Of a DNA stretch of 64,000 nucleotides, positions 60,945-64,000 are shown piece after piece (position 1 is the stretch's first letter; every line of letters begins with the position of its first letter). The notes below the pieces were generated by a model. The model had not been told where the DNA came from, made no database searches, and worked only from the letters and a program-made list of their open reading frames with translations. The stretch covers positions 188,501 to 252,500 of the forward strand of contig NZ_CYSA01000007.1 of NCBI RefSeq assembly GCF_001458355.1, in the 5' to 3' direction. A program made the position numbers and the translations under genes. Source of the stretch: Thalassovita gelatinovora (GTDB lineage: Bacteria; Pseudomonadota; Alphaproteobacteria; Rhodobacterales; Rhodobacteraceae).

Positions 60945-61387
60945 ATGTCCTCCACTTGATTGAGGTAATCGCCATAGCCTTCGGCCGTCATGTCATCGCG
61001 ATGGATGAAGCGCAGCGAAGCTGAATTGATACAATAGCGCAGCCCGCCGCGATCCGGTGGCCCGTCGTTGAACACATGACCCAGATGGCTGTCGCCATGG
61101 GTCGAGCGCACTTCGGTACGAACCATGCCGAGGCTGGCATCGCGCAGTTCGGCAATATGGGCCGGTTCGATCGGCTTGGTAAAGCTGGGCCAACCGCAGC
61201 CGGATTCGTATTTGTCCGCTGACGCAAAAAGCGGTTCACCGGACACCACGTCGACATAGATACCCGGCGCCTTGTTGTTCAGCAATTTACCCGATCCGGG
61301 CCTTTCGGTGCCGTTTTCCTGAGTGACCCAGAATTGTTCCGGCGTCAGATTGGCCACCACATCGGGGTGTTTTTCAAATTTCGGCAT
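60941..61387 (-). CDS. msrB: Peptide methionine (R)-sulfoxide reductase MsrB without zinc site
   Basis: 148 residues. [10 protein letters not shown] and the catalytic cysteine in [13 protein letters not shown] are intact. The two CxxC pairs that bind zinc in E. coli MsrB are missing: the corresponding regions read [12 protein letters not shown] and [15 protein letters not shown]. This is the zinc-free class known from other bacteria. It reduces methionine-R-sulfoxide with thioredoxin. It forms a two-gene unit with msrA. Confidence 0.93.
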   Translation of the reverse strand: MPKFEKHPDVVANLTPEQFWVTQENGTERPGSGKLLNNKAPGIYVDVVSGEPLFASADKYESGCGWPSFTKPIEPAHIAELRDASLGMVRTEVRSTHGDSHLGHVFNDGPPDRGGLRYCINSASLRFIHRDDMTAEGYGDYLNQVEDI

Positions 61388-61453
61388 TGCGGCCCTCCGG
61401 TCCTGTTACGTCCTGACAAGATGGCGCAGTTTGACCAAAAACAAAGTCCTGTT

Positions 61454-62503
61454 TCAATCCTTTGTCGCATTCGTGTTCAACCGCAGCACCGCCCAGCGCG
61501 CCGCATCCGCCACGGTGGCATCGGTATCTTCGGTCAACCGGCGCGCCACGGGCAACAGATCGGATTGGCCGGAATTGCCGATTGCATAGAGCACGTTACG
61601 GACAAAGCGGTTGCGTCCGATCCGCTTGATCGGACTGCCGGAAAAGAACGCCCGGAACCCGGCATCGTCCAAGACGGCCAATTCGGCCAGTTTCGGCGCT
61701 TTCAATTCTTCGCGCGCATGATAGCGCAATTCGCGCGCTTCAATCGCGAATTTGTTCCACGGGCACACCGCCAGACAATCGTCGCAACCATAGATGCGGT
61801 TGCCCAGCAACGGCCGCAGGTCCTGCTCTACCGGTCCGTGATGTTCGATGGTCAGATAGGAAATGCAGCGCCGCGCATCGATCTGGTAGGGTGCCGGGAA
61901 AGCCGCGGTCGGGCAAATGTCCTGACAGGCGGTACAAGACCCGCAATGGTCGGTTTCGGCTGGATCAGGGTCTAATTCCAGCGTGGAAAAGATCGAGCCG
62001 ATGAAAAACCAGCTGCCCAGTTCGCGGCTGACCAGATTGGTATGCTTGCCCTGCCATCCCAGCCCCGCCGCCTGCCCCAAGGGTTTTTCGGCCACCGGCG
62101 CAGTATCGACGAACACCTTGACCTCGCCACCCGCTTCGGCAATCAGCCAGCGTGCCAGACGCTTCAGCCGTTTCTTGACAAGATCATGATAGTCCTTGTT
62201 CTGCGCATAGACCGATATCGCACCACAGTCGCGCTGCTGCAAAATCTGCAACGGATCATGTTCGGGTGTATAGCTTTCTGCCAGAACGATCACCGAACGT
62301 GCCTCGGGCCACAATGCCGAAGGGTTGCCGCGCCATTCGGCCCGGTTTTCCATCCATGCCATCTGACCGTGCCGCCCCTTGGCCAGAAACGCCGACAGGC
62401 GCTTGGGCACCTGCGGGATATCGCCGGGCCGGCAAATGCGACAGGCATCGAATCCCTCTTGCAGGGCCTGCGATACCAGCGATTGTTTCAACCCCTGTTT
62501 CAT
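61454..62503 (-). CDS. queG: Epoxyqueuosine reductase
   Basis: 349 residues from the ATG at 62503. Two ferredoxin-type 4Fe-4S motifs, [12 protein letters not shown] and [11 protein letters not shown], and the conserved YAQNKDYHD and [13 protein letters not shown] identify QueG, the cobalamin-dependent enzyme that completes queuosine in tRNA anticodons. A C-terminal HEAT-like tail ([23 protein letters not shown]) is present. The frame runs back to 62563 across a GC-rich hairpin repeat; that part is unlikely to be translated, which supports the later start. Confidence 0.92.
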   Translation of the reverse strand: MKQGLKQSLVSQALQEGFDACRICRPGDIPQVPKRLSAFLAKGRHGQMAWMENRAEWRGNPSALWPEARSVIVLAESYTPEHDPLQILQQRDCGAISVYAQNKDYHDLVKKRLKRLARWLIAEAGGEVKVFVDTAPVAEKPLGQAAGLGWQGKHTNLVSRELGSWFFIGSIFSTLELDPDPAETDHCGSCTACQDICPTAAFPAPYQIDARRCISYLTIEHHGPVEQDLRPLLGNRIYGCDDCLAVCPWNKFAIEARELRYHAREELKAPKLAELAVLDDAGFRAFFSGSPIKRIGRNRFVRNVLYAIGNSGQSDLLPVARRLTEDTDATVADAARWAVLRLNTNATKD

Positions 62504-62510
62504 CTTGGTC

Positions 62511-62558
62511 AAAATACTCCGGGGGCGTCGCCCAAGGGGCGACGGGGGCAGCGCCCCC
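62511..62558. repeat. GC-rich intergenic hairpin element (copy 2)
   Basis: AAAATACTCCGGGGG is followed by hairpins CGTCGCCC/GGGCGACG (62526-62544) and GGGGGC-AGC-GCCCCC (62544-62558). It shares the lead sequence pattern and the GGGGGCAGCGCCCCC hairpin exactly with the array at 42469-42568. It lies between the GST gene and queG. Confidence 0.75.
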
Positions 62559-62572
62559 GACACCCGTCCGGA

Positions 62573-63238
62573 TCAGAAATCCAGATCGGCATAATGCGCC
62601 GGCTGCGGAAAGCCGGGGATCTGGTCGGCCAAGATCGACCGGAACGCCGGGCGCGATTTAATCTTGGCATACCAATCCTTGACCACCGCATGGCGGTTCC
62701 AATCCACGTCACGGATATAGTCCAGCGTGGACAGATGCGCAGCGGCGGCAAAATCGGCCAGGCTCATCGCGTCGCCGGCCAGCCAGCGGCGTTGATCCAA
62801 CAGCCAAGCCATGTAATCGAGATGATATTTAATCTTCTGTGCCCCGGCCTTCACGTTCTTCGAATCCGGATATCCCAACCCCATCACCTTCTTGTTGACC
62901 CGCTCATAAAGCAGTTTCGACGTCACTTCATGATGAAACTTGTCATCGAACCACGCCACCAGACGGCGCACTTCATAGCGATCATCCGGGGTGCGCGGCA
63001 TTAGCGGCGGGTCGGGATAGACTTCTTCGAGATATTCGCAGATCGCCCCGCTTTCGGCCATCGTTTTGCCATCCAGCCGCAGCACCGGCACCTTGGCGGC
63101 GGGGTTGCGGCGCAGGAAGTCCGGGTCCTGTTCCCAATAGCGTTCTTCGACCAATTCGCATTCGATGCGTTTTTCGGCCAGACACAACCGGACCTTGCGG
63201 CAAAACGGGGACAGGGGAAAATGATAGAGCTTGGCCAT
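62573..63238 (-). CDS. Glutathione S-transferase family protein
   Basis: 221 residues. The N-terminal thioredoxin fold begins MAKLYHFPLSPFCRKVRLCLAEK, a SPFCRK active-site region, with KVPVLRLDGKTMAESGAICEYLEE providing the cis-Pro and the Glu-Ser glutathione-binding pair. The C-terminal helical domain (about 90-221) contains GDAMSLADFAAAAHLSTLDYI, the N-capping box. The substrate is unknown. It is transcribed toward queG, with the hairpin repeat in between, and lies 61 bases after mtgA. Confidence 0.88.
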   Translation of the reverse strand: MAKLYHFPLSPFCRKVRLCLAEKRIECELVEERYWEQDPDFLRRNPAAKVPVLRLDGKTMAESGAICEYLEEVYPDPPLMPRTPDDRYEVRRLVAWFDDKFHHEVTSKLLYERVNKKVMGLGYPDSKNVKAGAQKIKYHLDYMAWLLDQRRWLAGDAMSLADFAAAAHLSTLDYIRDVDWNRHAVVKDWYAKIKSRPAFRSILADQIPGFPQPAHYADLDF

Positions 63239-63299
63239 TGGCTATATTGTTCTTTCAATCAGCGGGCGTATTCCTGAATGCCCTCTTGAGCGGGGATTT

Positions 63300-64000
63300 T
63301 CAATCCTCGAAACAGGCTGCGCGACCATCCAAACGGATAGTCTCGGCCCCGTCACGGACACTGGCGGCACGGCGTCGGACAAATTCCGCCGGTTGCGACG
63401 CCGACCGCGCTTTGGGCGACGGTAGGATGGCGGCCAGTCGCGCGGCCTGAACCGGGGTCAGCCGATCAGGCCCGACATCGAAATAGTGCCGCGCAGCCGC
63501 GTCGATGCCAAAGACGCCTTCATCGAATTCCGCCACGTTTAGATAAACCTCGATGATGCGCCGTTTCGACCAGACCAGTTCGACCATCGGCGTCATCAGG
63601 GTTTCCAGCGCCTTGCGCACCCAACTGCGGCCATGCCAGAGGAACGTATTCTTGACCACCTGCTGGCTGATCGTCGACGCCCCGCGCGTTGCACCGTCTT
63701 CAATCGCGGCGCGGATCGCCGCCATGTCGAAGCCCCAGTGATTGCAGTAATTGGCATCTTCTGCCGCGACCACCGACCGCGCCATCACCGGCGCGACGTT
63801 TTCCAGATCGGTCCATTGCCGATCAACTGAGCCCAATCGGCGGGTTTCCTGTGCGATATAAATGGTGGTAGGCGGATTAAACAGCCCGTAGGCGGCAATC
63901 CAGATCATCGCCAGGCCCCAGCCAAGCACAACAAGGCGCAGCGCCCAGATCGCCAGCCAGCGAAACGGTCGGATTGGCTGTCTTTTACCCTTGGTTTGTT
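63300..64000 (-). CDS. mtgA: Monofunctional peptidoglycan glycosyltransferase MtgA, cut by window edge
   Basis: The open frame runs from the stop at 63300 past the right edge of the window; about 233 residues are visible and no start is seen upstream of the membrane helix. A short basic segment (KGKRQPIRPFR) and one helix (LAIWALRLVVLGWGLAMIWIAAYGLF) precede the GT51 domain. The catalytic glutamate lies in VVAAEDANYCNHWGFD and the conserved GASTISQQVVKNTFLW follows. It polymerises lipid II into glycan strands at the inner membrane. Confidence 0.92.
   Translation of the reverse strand, partial: QTKGKRQPIRPFRWLAIWALRLVVLGWGLAMIWIAAYGLFNPPTTIYIAQETRRLGSVDRQWTDLENVAPVMARSVVAAEDANYCNHWGFDMAAIRAAIEDGATRGASTISQQVVKNTFLWHGRSWVRKALETLMTPMVELVWSKRRIIEVYLNVAEFDEGVFGIDAAARHYFDVGPDRLTPVQAARLAAILPSPKARSASQPAEFVRRRAASVRDGAETIRLDGRAACFED

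Noticed and set aside
62503-62563. N-terminal extension of QueG
   Set aside because: It would translate the hairpin repeat; the later ATG gives normal length.

Overview
The window looks like chromosomal DNA of a marine alphaproteobacterium of the Rhodobacterales (Roseobacter group). The pointers are GC-rich coding DNA, an adjacent petP/petR-type regulator pair, the deacetylase-xseB-ispA-dxs operon, polyamine uptake and catabolism loci, and GC-rich intergenic hairpin repeats of a kind I associate with this order. All family calls come from reading motifs and lengths; no database search was run.

Layout. 1-4900: a truncated membrane protein (possibly a LytTR-type regulator), an orphan terminator that may mark a small RNA, a proteostasis-type trio (thioredoxin-TPR CnoX, LON-domain protein, Trm112), DUF1810, AMP nucleosidase and HU. 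4900-9100: a drug/metabolite transporter, CcdA, a Tat-exported thioredoxin, and a large secreted FG-GAP/ASPIC protein. 9100-12850: accessory DNA with a broken IS3-type transposase, an AT-richer glycosyltransferase-like gene and sulfotransferase, then two secreted proteins, one with a tail-fibre-like C-terminus. 13000-15800: two exported Sel1-repeat proteins.

15900-27200 encodes a type II secretion system: prepilin peptidase, pseudopilins G, H, I, J, K, then L, M, C, F, E and D. GspC is short and has no PDZ domain. A TPR lipoprotein gene sits inside the cluster and is a candidate pilotin. 27400-33560: AEC transporter, HD hydrolase, chorismate synthase, then a TPP riboswitch in front of thiBPQ. 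33600-39500: a Clp-fold membrane protease, a YeeZ-like protein, and the deacetylase-xseB-ispA-dxs operon, which ends in a frameshifted small protein. 39500-42500: a secreted protein, PetR and PetP, and IlvE, with operator-like palindromes between petP and ilvE.

42500-57100 is a polyamine region: a potADBC-type ABC operon, an ectoine-hydrolase-like M24 protein, the SpuC-type aminotransferase, a GntR/FCD regulator, potFGHI and a PuuB-like oxidase. The same 14-bp sequence lies between the -35 and -10 of both spuC and potF, on either side of gntR, so one regulator probably controls both. 57100-64000: a DMT transporter, malonyl-CoA synthetase, an outer-membrane barrel, MsrB/MsrA, QueG, a glutathione S-transferase and the peptidoglycan glycosyltransferase MtgA, which runs off the right edge.

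I saw no tRNA, rRNA, CRISPR array, prophage or intact insertion sequence.
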